DNA of 64,000 bases from CBDCFV01 sp965203835 (GCA_965203835.1 OZ241919.1:2914001-2978000); one strand, 5' to 3'; positions 33,192 through 41,959 are shown, counted from the first letter of the stretch. Notes: generated by a model from the sequence alone, not told the origin. A program made the numbers and translations.

Positions 33192-33862
33192 ATGCCAGCC
33201 GGATGCCGGTCCGCCAGTTGAACCGGGAACTGAAGAAACTTGCCGCCCAAGGCGCCGAAGTCACCGTCCTGAATCCCCGCGCCGGGCACAACATCGCCGT
33301 AGGCATCCTGAACGCCTGCAAGATCAACATAGAGGGCAGCGTAGGATACTACTCCGCCAGCCTCATGGACGGCCCCGAGGTAACCATAGACGGCAACGCC
33401 GGTTGGGGGTTGGGCGACAACCTGATGGCCGGGAAGATTACCGTCACCAAGGACGCCGGGGCTTCTCTCGCGTCCACTATGCGGGGCGGAGAGATTACCG
33501 TCAAAGGCAACGCCGGCGCCCGAGCCGGGATCTCCATGAAGGGCGGCACGCTGATAATAGGCGGGAACTCCGGGTTCCTCACCGGGTTCATGATGCAGAA
33601 AGGTCGCATTGTTGTCTGCGGCGACGTTGGTGAAGCTGTTGGCGATTCGATGTACGAAGGCATCATTTACGTAGGTGGTGAGATAGGGTCGCTGGGCAGC
33701 GACGCGCAGATAGTGGATATCTCCGAATCCGAATTGCTTGACCTGTGGCAGATGCTGGACGAGCAGGGCATCGAAGACAAGCCCAGGTTCACCAAGATAG
33801 TATCCGCTAAAAGGCTTTACCACTTCGATTCGCTGGAGCGGCTCGAAAAAACAGTGATCTGA
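33179..33862 (+). CDS. mgsB: N-methylglutamate synthase subunit B (GXGXG domain; GlxC/GltB C-terminal-like)
   Basis: 227 aa. It is a right-handed beta-helix with repeated G-x-x-x-G units: GAEVTVLNPRAGHNIAVGIL, DGNAGWGLGDNLMAGKITVTKDAG, RGGEITVKGNAGARAGISMKGG, QKGRIVVCGDVGEAVGDSMYEG. This is the domain at the C-terminus of glutamate synthase, here as a separate subunit. The C-terminal helix reads RFTKIVSAKRLYHFD. The start lies inside mgsA, so translation is coupled. A REP palindrome separates it from mgsC. Confidence 0.88.
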   Translation: MVTLDASRMPVRQLNRELKKLAAQGAEVTVLNPRAGHNIAVGILNACKINIEGSVGYYSASLMDGPEVTIDGNAGWGLGDNLMAGKITVTKDAGASLASTMRGGEITVKGNAGARAGISMKGGTLIIGGNSGFLTGFMMQKGRIVVCGDVGEAVGDSMYEGIIYVGGEIGSLGSDAQIVDISESELLDLWQMLDEQGIEDKPRFTKIVSAKRLYHFDSLERLEKTVI

Positions 33863-33876
33863 ACCACCTTCCCGTC

Positions 33877-33896
33877 TTTCCCGCGCAGGCGGGAAA
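33877..33896. repeat. REP-like palindrome (TTTCCCGC-GCAG-GCGGGAAA) between mgsB and mgsC
   Basis: A perfect 8-bp stem with a GCAG tetraloop in the 58-bp gap. It may act as an mRNA processing or stability element inside the operon. Confidence 0.85.
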
Positions 33897-33920
33897 CAGG
33901 CCGGGAGCAGGCGGCGCATC

Positions 33921-35231
33921 ATGGTAATGGATAGCAGCCAAATTTGGTCCCGTTCGATCATGGAGGACATTCACGCCAAGGCGGAACTTGGGCGTTACCG
34001 GATCCGTGGCTTCAGCACTTTCCAAAAAATCACCCACTTCGATGACCTGACCTTCCTCTCCACGGGCCTCACCCGCTTTCCCCTCGAAGGCTACAAGGAG
34101 CGGTGCAACACCCGCACTGTCATCGGCGGGGTGTACGCGGAGAACCCGCTTGTGCTGGAGACTCCCATCTACATCACCGGGATGAGCTACGGAGCGTTGT
34201 CGGCCAACGCCAAGACCGCATTGGGCAAGGCAGCAGCAATGGTGGGCACGGCAAGCTGCACCGGCGACGGCGGGATGCTGCAAAGTGAGCGCGACGCCTC
34301 CGACAAGTTGATTTACCAGGTATTGCCCAGCCGCTACGGTTTCAATCCTCACCACTTGGCCCAGGCCCAAGCCATTGAGATAGTCGTGGGGCAGGGCGCG
34401 AAACCCGGCACCGGCGGGCTGTTGATGGGTGTAAAGGTGCTGGACGAAATTGCCCAGATGCGGGACCTTCCCGAGGGCATTGACCAGCGCAGCCCGGCCC
34501 GCCATCCCGACTGGCTGGGGCCTGACGACTTGGCCATCAAGATCGAGCAGTTACGTGAGGCGACCGACTGGAGCGTACCCGTCCACGTGAAACTGGGGGC
34601 CTGCCGGGTTGACGACGACGTAAAGCTGGCCGCCAAGGCCGGGGCCGACGCCATTGTGATCGACAGCATGGTGGCGGGCACCGGCGCGTCGGCGGAAATC
34701 TTGCTGGACCACAGCGGCATCCCCACCGTTCCGGCCATCGTGATGGCGAGGGAAGCGTTGCGAGAGTTGGGCCTGTACGGCAAGGTCAGCTTAATCGCAT
34801 CCGGGGGCATCCGCAACGGGGCCGACGCCGCCAAGGCGCTGGCTCTTGGAGCCGACGCGGTAGCCATCGGCATCGGGGCATTGATAGCCCTAAACTGCAA
34901 CAAGGAAATCCCCGGCAGCAACTTCATGGAGGAAGTGGGCGTTCCCGCCGGCCAGTGCAGTCACTGCCAGACAGGCAAGTGCCCGGTTGGCATTACCACC
35001 CAAGACCCGGAGTTGATGAAACGCTTGGACCCGGACGAGGGAGCCGAGCGTGTCGCCAACTTCATAAACTCCATGACCATGGAAATGGCCCTCCTCACCC
35101 GTTCCTTGGGCAAGGGAGACGTTCACAGCCTGGAACCCGAAGATCTGGCGGCATTGACCATCGAAGCGTCAGCCATGGCCCGCGTGCCGTTGGTCGGCAC
35201 CAACAAGATTTTCGGCTGGGACGGCGAATAG
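33921..35231 (+). CDS. mgsC: N-methylglutamate synthase subunit C (FMN-binding glutamate synthase central domain; GlxD-like)
   Basis: 436 aa. TPIYITGMSYGALSANAKTALGKAA, GTASCTGDGGMLQSE, GQGAKPGTGGLLMGVKV and IVIDSMVAGTGASAEILLDHSGIP give the FMN-binding TIM barrel of glutamate synthase. GVPAGQCSHCQTGKCPVGITTQDPEL supplies the three cysteines for an iron-sulfur cluster. It would perform the reductive step that makes N-methylglutamate from methylamine and a glutamate skeleton. The TAG ends 4 bp before the GTG of the first module-2 gene. Confidence 0.9.
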   Translation: MVMDSSQIWSRSIMEDIHAKAELGRYRIRGFSTFQKITHFDDLTFLSTGLTRFPLEGYKERCNTRTVIGGVYAENPLVLETPIYITGMSYGALSANAKTALGKAAAMVGTASCTGDGGMLQSERDASDKLIYQVLPSRYGFNPHHLAQAQAIEIVVGQGAKPGTGGLLMGVKVLDEIAQMRDLPEGIDQRSPARHPDWLGPDDLAIKIEQLREATDWSVPVHVKLGACRVDDDVKLAAKAGADAIVIDSMVAGTGASAEILLDHSGIPTVPAIVMAREALRELGLYGKVSLIASGGIRNGADAAKALALGADAVAIGIGALIALNCNKEIPGSNFMEEVGVPAGQCSHCQTGKCPVGITTQDPELMKRLDPDEGAERVANFINSMTMEMALLTRSLGKGDVHSLEPEDLAALTIEASAMARVPLVGTNKIFGWDGE

Positions 35232-35235
35232 TGAC

Positions 35236-35529
35236 GTGGAGCAGTTGCGGCGAGAGTATGAGGCTCTGCCCAAGAACATCCACCATATCGTCAATCAACA
35301 TCGAGAGCTTAATCCCGAATGGATTATGCAAGTTATCAAAGAACCTCACGACCAATGGCCGGAGGTTATGGATGATGGGGAAGTCAGGCTGATTCTGGTT
35401 GGACGTGTCCGGAGATTTCATCAGTGGATTAAAGTAGTGCTTACCGAGACCGGCGAGTTGTTGACTGCCTATGCCGACCGAAGGTTAGAAAGGGATTATG
35501 GGGGGAGACCGTGGCAGAACGAAGAGTAA
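35236..35529 (+). CDS. BECR/DUF4258-like small protein, first gene of module 2
   Basis: 97 aa, GTG start. Clear paralogue of the gene at 29712: LRREYEALPKNIHH, LNPEWIMQVIKEPHDQW, ILVGRVRRFHQWIKVVL, TGELLTAYADRRLERDYGGRPW. It is inserted with only 4 bp to mgsC and overlaps the next gene by 19 bp. The conserved YGGRPW codons include GGGGGGAG, the ribosome site for the next gene. Either it is a stowaway toxin-like module or a small modulator of the pathway; sequence alone cannot decide. Confidence 0.7.
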   Translation: MEQLRREYEALPKNIHHIVNQHRELNPEWIMQVIKEPHDQWPEVMDDGEVRLILVGRVRRFHQWIKVVLTETGELLTAYADRRLERDYGGRPWQNEE

Positions 35530-35765
35530 AGCATCGGGAAATGGGACCTCCGCCGAAATTGATGGTCCACTATGCGCCGGATTCTCAAATGCTGTCGATA
35601 CACAACGGATTGTGGACTGCCGACGGCGAAACCATCACCAAAGAATTGACGGTCTTTTACGATGCGGAAGGACATCCGGCAGGGTTCGTTTTAGACACCG
35701 CCGAGTTCCAGCTTAAGCCTTTTCTGGATGCAGTGCGAGCCAAAGAGTCGGGGGTGCAGGCATGA
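35511..35765 (+). CDS. DUF2283-like small protein, second gene of module 2
   Basis: 84 aa, GTG start inside the preceding gene. LMVHYAPDSQMLSIHNGLW, GETITKELTVFYDAEGHPAGFVLD and LKPFLDAVRAKE align with the module-1 copy. Its TGA overlaps the gmaS start (ATGA at 35762-35765), so gmaS translation is probably coupled to it. Confidence 0.75.
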   Translation: MAERRVKHREMGPPPKLMVHYAPDSQMLSIHNGLWTADGETITKELTVFYDAEGHPAGFVLDTAEFQLKPFLDAVRAKESGVQA

Positions 35766-37120
35766 CCACCCGAGATGATGTCCGGCAAAGAATGCGGGAT
35801 GACAACATCCAATACCTGCTGGCCCAGTTTGTGGACATCAATGGCTCGGCCAAGGTAAAGATGGTCCCCGCAGGCCACTTCGACGACATCGTCGACGTGG
35901 GAGCCGGGTTCGCCGGCGCGGCGCTGCCGGGTCTGGGGCAAGGGCCCCACTCCCACGACATGCTCGCCAGGGTTGACTTGGACTCCTACACACCCGTCCC
36001 TTGGATGGAAGGCCTCGCCCGGTTCGCGTCGGACTTGTACGTGGATGACGAACCCTACATGTTCTGCCCCCGGCAACACCTGAAGAACACCTTGTCGCAA
36101 GCACAACAGGCCGGGTACACCTTCAATGTGGGCATCGAGCCGGAGCATTTCCTGGTAACCAAAAAAGAGGACGGCTCCATTTCAATCTGGGACCCCAGCG
36201 ACATTGACACCCTTGCCAAGCCCGCCTACGACTTCAAAGGTCTGGCCAATGTGGTCAGTTACCTCCAGGACATGATGGGCGCCATGAACCGGTTGGGATG
36301 GGACACTTACCAGTCCGACCACGAGGACGCCAACGGCCAGTTCGAGATTAACTTCGTGTATTCCGACGCCCTCACCACTGCCGACCGGTACACCTTCTTC
36401 AAGATGATGACCAGCCAGTACGCGAAGAAGTATGGGGCAGTTGCCACCCACATGGCCAAGCCCTTCACCAACCAGACCGGCAGCGGCGGCCACATTCACT
36501 ATCACGTGGCGGACGCATCCACCGGCGAAAACCTTTTCCTGGACGAGGAAGATCCCAGGGGTCTGGGCCTGTCGGAGATGGCATACAACTTCATCGGCGG
36601 CATATTCGCCCACGCCCCGGCGTTGTGCTGCGTGATGTCCCCCACGGTCAACTGTTACAAGCGGTTGCAGGTGGGGGCCGGGCTCACGTCTTCCGTGTCG
36701 GGATTTCTCTGGACGCCGGCGTTCATATCCTACGGGGACAACAACCGGACGCAGATGATCCGCACAGCCGGCCCTGGTCACTTGGAAGACCGCACCATCT
36801 CGGCGGCCTGCAACCCCTACTTGGCTTTCGCCGCTTATCTGGCGGCTGGCCTGGACGGGGTCCGGCGCAAGCTGGACCCGGGCGAACCGTTCCGGGCAAA
36901 CCTCTACGACCTTGGGATGGACGAAATCCGCCGACGGGGAATCCGGCTTCTGCCCCAGTCGCTGGCCGAATCCTTGGACGAACTTCAGCGCGACGAGGTT
37001 GTAAAAGGGTCTCTGGGAGTGATTTACGACGAGTTCGTAGACCTCAAGCGAGGGGAATGGCGCGAGTACCACCGCCAAGTCACCCAATGGGAGATTGACC
37101 GGTACCTGACGCTGTTTTAG
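35762..37120 (+). CDS. gmaS: gamma-glutamylmethylamide synthetase (GlnT-type glutamine synthetase family)
   Basis: 452 aa. QYLLAQFVDINGSAKVKMVPA, GIEPEHFLV, DTLAKPAYDFKGLANVVSYL, YQSDHEDANGQFEINFVYSDALTTADRY, HMAKPFTNQTGSGGHIHYHV, CVMSPTVNCYKRLQVGAGLT and AACNPYLAFAAYLAAGLDG match GmaS closely, in order, including the metal-binding Glu and His residues of the synthetase. It joins methylamine to glutamate with ATP. Its position downstream of mgsABC and upstream of a SoxBDAG-type dehydrogenase supports GmaS over ordinary glutamine synthetase. The length is normal for the family. Confidence 0.9.
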   Translation: MTTRDDVRQRMRDDNIQYLLAQFVDINGSAKVKMVPAGHFDDIVDVGAGFAGAALPGLGQGPHSHDMLARVDLDSYTPVPWMEGLARFASDLYVDDEPYMFCPRQHLKNTLSQAQQAGYTFNVGIEPEHFLVTKKEDGSISIWDPSDIDTLAKPAYDFKGLANVVSYLQDMMGAMNRLGWDTYQSDHEDANGQFEINFVYSDALTTADRYTFFKMMTSQYAKKYGAVATHMAKPFTNQTGSGGHIHYHVADASTGENLFLDEEDPRGLGLSEMAYNFIGGIFAHAPALCCVMSPTVNCYKRLQVGAGLTSSVSGFLWTPAFISYGDNNRTQMIRTAGPGHLEDRTISAACNPYLAFAAYLAAGLDGVRRKLDPGEPFRANLYDLGMDEIRRRGIRLLPQSLAESLDELQRDEVVKGSLGVIYDEFVDLKRGEWREYHRQVTQWEIDRYLTLF

Positions 37121-37169
37121 GAACGGTGTTGCGTCGTCGATCAAGATTGACAGCTAACAGGATATAGTT

Positions 37170-37631
37170 ATGGAAGTTCCCAGAGACTTCGACCTTTGCG
37201 AGCCGACATTGCAGGCCCTCCGCTCTCTCGGCAGCAAGGGAACGGTAGAGCAGATTTCCAAGGCTGTCATACGGCTGATGCAACTGCCCGAAGAAGTGAC
37301 CGAGCAGTTGCGGTGGAGCGGGCCTGAGACGGAGCTTGATTACCAACTTGGATGGGCGCGCAGCATATTAGAGACTTGCGGCCTTGCGGCCGACTTGAAA
37401 AATGGCGTATGGGCCTTGACCGAAAAGGGTAAGTGGCATCCTCCCATCGACCACGAAGGTATAAAAAAAGCCTATATGGAAAGAGTTAAAGCCGAAAGCG
37501 ATGATTCGGACGAATCCCTCGAACGCCTGTTGCCTGATTCGTTGGAGGACGAATTGTGGTACGCCATGGCGGCCAAGGCGTTTCGAGTGGAGGAGGACGA
37601 CGAAGTCGACGCAATTTACGACAACAAATAA
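37170..37631 (+). CDS. Mrr_N-type winged-helix protein (putative antitoxin of a MazF pair)
   Basis: 153 aa. The N-terminal half (LCEPTLQALRSLGSKGTVEQI, QLPEEVTEQL, LDYQLGWARSILETCGLAADL, GVWALTEKG) is the winged helix found at the N-terminus of Mrr nucleases and in small standalone regulators. The C-terminal half is acidic (ESDDSDESLERLLPDSLEDE), fitting a toxin-neutralising tail. Its TAA directly abuts the ATG of the MazF-like gene. It is inserted between gmaS and mgdB. Confidence 0.8.
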   Translation: MEVPRDFDLCEPTLQALRSLGSKGTVEQISKAVIRLMQLPEEVTEQLRWSGPETELDYQLGWARSILETCGLAADLKNGVWALTEKGKWHPPIDHEGIKKAYMERVKAESDDSDESLERLLPDSLEDELWYAMAAKAFRVEEDDEVDAIYDNK

Positions 37632-37964
37632 ATGCGGGTATCTTATGTCCCCGGCGATATAGTGATGGCGGAGGTAGCATTTACCGACGCTGTTGGACGT
37701 CGAGTGCGCCCCAACTTGGTCTTAATTGACACTGGGGACGATGACATAGTGGTTGCCAGGGTTACTGGCCAGCGTCCCAGAAACCGGTTCGACGTTGTGG
37801 TGAACGACTTGACTTCTGCGGGATTGACTGTCCGGTCCGTCGTTAGGACTCACAAATTGACTACTATCCAAAAACGAGCGGTAAGGCGAAAGTTGGGAGA
37901 GTTATCCAGGCCCGATTGGCTCCGAGTGCTTGAAACACTGCAATCCCATTGGGTAAACGGTTAA
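37632..37964 (+). CDS. PemK/MazF-like toxin
   Basis: 110 aa. YVPGDIVMAEVAFTDAVGRRVRPNLVLIDTGDD with the PGD and RP-x-L-V motifs, then IVVARVTGQ, TVRSVVRTHKLTTIQKRAVRRKLGEL, is the MazF/PemK beta-barrel sequence pattern. MazF proteins are ribosome-independent mRNA endonucleases. The upstream Mrr_N protein, with no spacer between them, is the likely antitoxin. Confidence 0.82.
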   Translation: MRVSYVPGDIVMAEVAFTDAVGRRVRPNLVLIDTGDDDIVVARVTGQRPRNRFDVVVNDLTSAGLTVRSVVRTHKLTTIQKRAVRRKLGELSRPDWLRVLETLQSHWVNG

Positions 37965-38011
37965 TGTTTTTTGAGACCGCTGCATCTTTACAGGTAACCG
38001 TGAACACTTAA

Positions 38012-38260
38012 ATGTCCTTCCTCATTAACTGCCCCAACTGCGGCGAAAGGACCGTCCATGAATTCCGGTTCGGCGGTGCTGTGACTGCCCGGCCCGCTCC
38101 CGACGCCGGTGATGAGGCATGGACGAATTATTTTTACTTCAGGCCCAATACCGCGGGCGTTCAACAAGAATGGTGGAACCACCGTTATGGTTGCCGGAAA
38201 TGGTTCCTGGCGGACCGAGACACTACCACCAACCGGATCGAGCAGACCCGTACGGTATGA
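38012..38260 (+). CDS. mgdB: N-methylglutamate dehydrogenase subunit B (sarcosine oxidase delta-like)
   Basis: 82 aa. The zinc-binding CPNCGERTVHEFRFGG, the central DEAWTNYFYFRPNTAGVQQEWW and HRYGCRKWFLADRDTTTN are the signature of the small SoxD subunit of heterotetrameric sarcosine oxidases, which MgdB resembles. It is a structural, zinc-containing subunit without catalytic groups. It lies 51 bp upstream of the alpha-like subunit. Confidence 0.9.
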   Translation: MSFLINCPNCGERTVHEFRFGGAVTARPAPDAGDEAWTNYFYFRPNTAGVQQEWWNHRYGCRKWFLADRDTTTNRIEQTRTV

Positions 38261-38311
38261 ACATGCGGGTCTTAACCGTTACCTTACAGAAGAGTAGTAC
38301 GAGGCTGAACC

Positions 38312-41242
38312 CTGGCGACTAACGAACAATCCAGAATAAGCCCTCAGCCGGGAGAAGCTATAGACCGGTCCGCGCCGGTCAGATTCGAGTTTGACGGGCG
38401 GACGGTTAACGCCTACCAAGGGGACACAGTAGCGTCGGCTTTGAGCGCCACCGGAGTCAGCGTCTTCAGCCGGGGGTTCAAGTATCATCGGCCCCGCGGC
38501 CTTTTGTGCACGGCGGGCCGGTGCCCCAACTGTTTGGTTACCGTGGACGACGTTCCGAACGTGCGCGCTTGCACCGAGCAGGTGCGCCCCGGTATGAAGG
38601 TGGTCCACCAGAACGCTTGGCCGTCTCTCCAACGCGACTTTCTCTCGATTCTTGATTACTTCCACTGGCTGATGCCGGTGGGCTTCTACTACAAGGCCCT
38701 GCACCGTCCCAAGTGGCTCTGGCGGTTCTCCCAGAAGATTATCCGCAGGGTTGCCGGGTTGGGCAAGATAGACATAGACGCGGTCCCCGAGGCCCACTAC
38801 CACCACCAGAACCTGCACGCCGACGTTGTGGTCATTGGCGGGGGCCCTGCGGGGATGTCTGCCGCCCTTGCGGCAAGCGAGCAGGGAGCGCACGTGGTCC
38901 TGATTGACGACCAGCCGTCCCTCGGCGGGAGTTTGCGTTACGACCGGCGCCAATACTCCGGCATCTCGGGATTTGAAGACGGGACCGGCGCTGAAATTGG
39001 GCAACAACTGTCTGAGAGGGTATCGGCGGCCAGCAACATAGAGGTGTTGTCCGGGGCGAATGCTTTCGGTCTGTACCAGGACCGGCTTCTGGCAATTCTT
39101 CAGAAAGACCGCCTCGTTAAGCTCCGGGCAGCGCAGGTTGTCGTCGCCGCCGGGTCCTATGAAGTCCCTCTTATCTTCGAGCAGAACGACCTCCCCGGAG
39201 TGATGCTGGCGACGGGGGCGCAACGGCTGATCTCGCTGTATGGCGTTCGTCCTGGGACAATCGCGGTGGTGGCGGCGAGCAACGATCAAGGTTACTACGC
39301 TGCCAAAGACCTGTTGGACGCCGGTGTAAGAGTCACGGCGGTAGTGGACCTCAGATCGAGTCACACACTGGGATTGGACATTGTAGATTCACTCAGGGCC
39401 GCCAACATCGAACTTCTCACGGGTCACGCTGTCGTCAAGGCGGAAGGGAAGTCACGGGTAAACGCGGCGGTAGTGTCGCCTCTGACCAACGGAAGACCGG
39501 CCGGCGCCCAGCGCCGGTTGGCTTGTGACCTGCTTTGCATGAGCGGCGGTTTCCGTCCCGCCGACCCGCTGCTCCACCAAGCCGGCTGCCGATTCAGCTA
39601 CGACGAAGCTATCAAGGAGTTGGTGCCGGACCAACTGGTGGAGGGTATCCACGTAGCGGGTGATGTCACCGGATACCGCGGTTTGCCCGTTTCCCTGTTG
39701 CAGGGTGCCATTGCTGGGAATAAAGCGTCCCGCGCTGCCCATGACACGGATGGCGCCCGCAGTGACAAGGACGCGCTGCAACAGGACCTGGCAGTGGTTG
39801 AGGAAGAGTCCCGGAACGCCGCTCAGGAAGTCCCTCAACTGACCCCCACGGGGGAAGAAAAGTCCCAGTTTGTTTGCTTTTGTGAGGACGTGACCGCGAA
39901 AGACATAGTGGACGGTATTGGGGAAGGGTTTGAGGACATCCAGACCTTGAAGCGGTACAGCACCGTGACCATGGGCCCATGTCAAGGAAAGATGTGCCTG
40001 AAGGCGCTGGTGAGCATCACCTCTCAGCACACCGGGGCAAGCATTCAGGAGACTGGCGTCACTACCGCCCGCCCGCCCCACCAACCGGTGCCCCTTGCTG
40101 CTTTGGCCGGCCCGTCCCACATGCCGCTGAAGCGGACTCCCATGGACCGGAAGCACCGGGAGTTGGGAGCGCCCATCGTAGAGTTGGGAGTGTGGCAGCG
40201 GCCTCACAACTACGGCGACCCCCAGGAGGAGTGCCGGGCGGTGCGGGAGCGTGTCGGCATCATAGATGTAAGCACCTTGGGCAAGCTTGACGTGAAAGGC
40301 AAAGACGCCGATGCGCTGTTGGACCGGGTCTATACCCACAGGTTCAGCGACCTGCGGGTTGGCCGCATCCGCTACGGACTGCTTTGCTCGGACAACGGCA
40401 CAATTATGGACGACGGTACGGTTACGCGGCTGGCCGAGGACCACTATTTCATAACCACAACCACCGGCAACGTGGACGTTATGGAGGAATGGCTCAAGTG
40501 GTGGTCCGCTGGCAGCGGTATGTGCGCCCATGTGGTCAACGTTACCGCCGGTTACGGCGCGGTAAACGTTGCCGGGCCGCAGGCCCGGGCGACGTTGAGC
40601 AAGCTGACCGACCACGACCTGTCGGGGCCGTCGGCGCGCTACATGCGCTCATCCCGGGTAACGGTCGCGGGCGTCCCGTGCATACTCCTTCGAATCGGGT
40701 TCGTCGGCGAGACCGGCTGGGAGCTGCACTTCCCGGCCGAGTACGGCGAGTACATGTGGGACGCGCTGATGGACGCCGGGCAGGAGTTCGGCATCGCGCC
40801 CTTCGGCTTGGAAGCGCAGCGTATCCTGCGATTGGAAAAGAAACATATCATCGTGGGACAGGACACCGACGCCATGTCCAACCCGCTGGAAAGCGATATG
40901 GAATGGGTGGTGCGGTTCGACAAGGAGGACTTCATAGGAAGGCCGGGGTTGAGCCGGATTGCGGAGCAGGGCCTGAGCAATAAGCTGGTAGGGTTTATCA
41001 TGCGCGACGGCAGGACGCCGGAAGAGGGAGTCCCGGTAGTGACGGGAACCAAGCCCATAGGCCGGGTGACCAGCGCCCGTTTCAGCCCGACCATCGGCAA
41101 GGGATTCGGGCTGGCTTGGGTGCCTGCCGAGTTGGCCCAGGACGGCGCTGAAATAAATATCATCGTAGACGGCAGGCCCATGCCCGCGTCCGTGACAATG
41201 CAGCCCTTCTACGATCCCGACGGCGCACGGTTGAGGCAGTAG
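38312..41242 (+). CDS. mgdC: N-methylglutamate dehydrogenase subunit C (sarcosine oxidase alpha-like)
   Basis: 976 aa if started at CTG 38312, seven bases after GAGG; homologous sequence (SAPVRFEFDGRTVNAYQGDTV, then ASALSATGVSVF) begins well before the TTG at 38441, and the frame is closed by TGA at 38306. Parts: N-terminal ferredoxin-like region with SRGFKYHRPRG and CTAGRCPNC (about 55-80); NAD/FAD-binding domain with ADVVVIGGGPAGMSAALAAS (about 170); a four-Cys BFD-like segment FVCFCEDV ... GPCQGKMC (about 520-560); and a C-terminal GcvT-like folate-binding domain from about 610. It oxidises N-methylglutamate to glutamate with transfer of the C1 unit to THF. Alternative: sarcosine or dimethylglycine oxidation. 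Confidence 0.88.
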   Translation: MATNEQSRISPQPGEAIDRSAPVRFEFDGRTVNAYQGDTVASALSATGVSVFSRGFKYHRPRGLLCTAGRCPNCLVTVDDVPNVRACTEQVRPGMKVVHQNAWPSLQRDFLSILDYFHWLMPVGFYYKALHRPKWLWRFSQKIIRRVAGLGKIDIDAVPEAHYHHQNLHADVVVIGGGPAGMSAALAASEQGAHVVLIDDQPSLGGSLRYDRRQYSGISGFEDGTGAEIGQQLSERVSAASNIEVLSGANAFGLYQDRLLAILQKDRLVKLRAAQVVVAAGSYEVPLIFEQNDLPGVMLATGAQRLISLYGVRPGTIAVVAASNDQGYYAAKDLLDAGVRVTAVVDLRSSHTLGLDIVDSLRAANIELLTGHAVVKAEGKSRVNAAVVSPLTNGRPAGAQRRLACDLLCMSGGFRPADPLLHQAGCRFSYDEAIKELVPDQLVEGIHVAGDVTGYRGLPVSLLQGAIAGNKASRAAHDTDGARSDKDALQQDLAVVEEESRNAAQEVPQLTPTGEEKSQFVCFCEDVTAKDIVDGIGEGFEDIQTLKRYSTVTMGPCQGKMCLKALVSITSQHTGASIQETGVTTARPPHQPVPLAALAGPSHMPLKRTPMDRKHRELGAPIVELGVWQRPHNYGDPQEECRAVRERVGIIDVSTLGKLDVKGKDADALLDRVYTHRFSDLRVGRIRYGLLCSDNGTIMDDGTVTRLAEDHYFITTTTGNVDVMEEWLKWWSAGSGMCAHVVNVTAGYGAVNVAGPQARATLSKLTDHDLSGPSARYMRSSRVTVAGVPCILLRIGFVGETGWELHFPAEYGEYMWDALMDAGQEFGIAPFGLEAQRILRLEKKHIIVGQDTDAMSNPLESDMEWVVRFDKEDFIGRPGLSRIAEQGLSNKLVGFIMRDGRTPEEGVPVVTGTKPIGRVTSARFSPTIGKGFGLAWVPAELAQDGAEINIIVDGRPMPASVTMQPFYDPDGARLRQ

Positions 41243-41245
41243 GAG

Positions 41246-41959
41246 ATGGCTACATGGAAACCCATCAGGTTGTCGGCCATGCACCACCAGCACGTGTCTA
41301 TGGGGGCCGTCATGGAAGAGCGGGACGGCTGGCAATTGCCTGCTCGGTTCGGGTCGGTCGATGAGGAGTTGCGGAGACTCCAGACCGGCGCAGGGCTTTT
41401 GGACGTCAGCCCGATGACTAAACTGAGCGTCCAGGGCGAAAATACGTTAACTTTTTTGAGTGCGATATGCCCCGACGGGCAATTGCCTGAGCTTGGCGCA
41501 GTGTCTCAAGCGACGATCACCGCCAGTGGCCGGTCTTTCCAGGTCTCGGTAGGACGCTTGGCCGATGACGACTTTCTGGTATTGGCTGCACCCAACCAAG
41601 CTGAGTCTATGTCTGCCTCGCTTGAAGCCGCTGCTGATGGATGCGTGCATGTTTTCGACCTGTCATCGACATTAGCCGGGGCCCAAATCACCGGCCCCGC
41701 CGCCGTGCGCGTCCTGACCGGCACGACGGAATTCAACTGCTCCCAGCGGGCTTTCCCCAACGGCAGTTGCGCCCAGACACAGGCAGCGGAAATTCACGCC
41801 ACTCTGGTGCGGGCCGATATGGGTGACCTGCCCAGCTACCAACTGTTCTTCAGCCGCGACTTTGGCCAGTACATGTGGGAAACGCTGGTAGAGGCTGCCG
41901 AAGCCCACAACGGGGCGCCGGTCGGAATGGACGCAATTGGCGAGTTGAGGGGGATCTAA
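41246..41959 (+). CDS. mgdD: N-methylglutamate dehydrogenase subunit D (sarcosine oxidase gamma-like)
   Basis: 237 aa, divergent. GSVDEELRRLQTGAGLLDVSPMTKLSVQG, LPSYQLFFSRDFGQYMWETLVEAA and the terminal GMDAIGELRGI fit the SoxG/YgfZ-GcvT-related gamma subunit. It begins 3 bp after mgdC. The inverted-repeat-flanked GxxExxY cassette follows and separates it from mgdA. Confidence 0.8.
   Translation: MATWKPIRLSAMHHQHVSMGAVMEERDGWQLPARFGSVDEELRRLQTGAGLLDVSPMTKLSVQGENTLTFLSAICPDGQLPELGAVSQATITASGRSFQVSVGRLADDDFLVLAAPNQAESMSASLEAAADGCVHVFDLSSTLAGAQITGPAAVRVLTGTTEFNCSQRAFPNGSCAQTQAAEIHATLVRADMGDLPSYQLFFSRDFGQYMWETLVEAAEAHNGAPVGMDAIGELRGI

Noticed and set aside
38441..41242. TTG at 38441 as the true start of the alpha-like subunit.
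   Set aside because: Family sequence continues about 30-40 residues upstream in the same frame, and the TTG lies inside a conserved helix.
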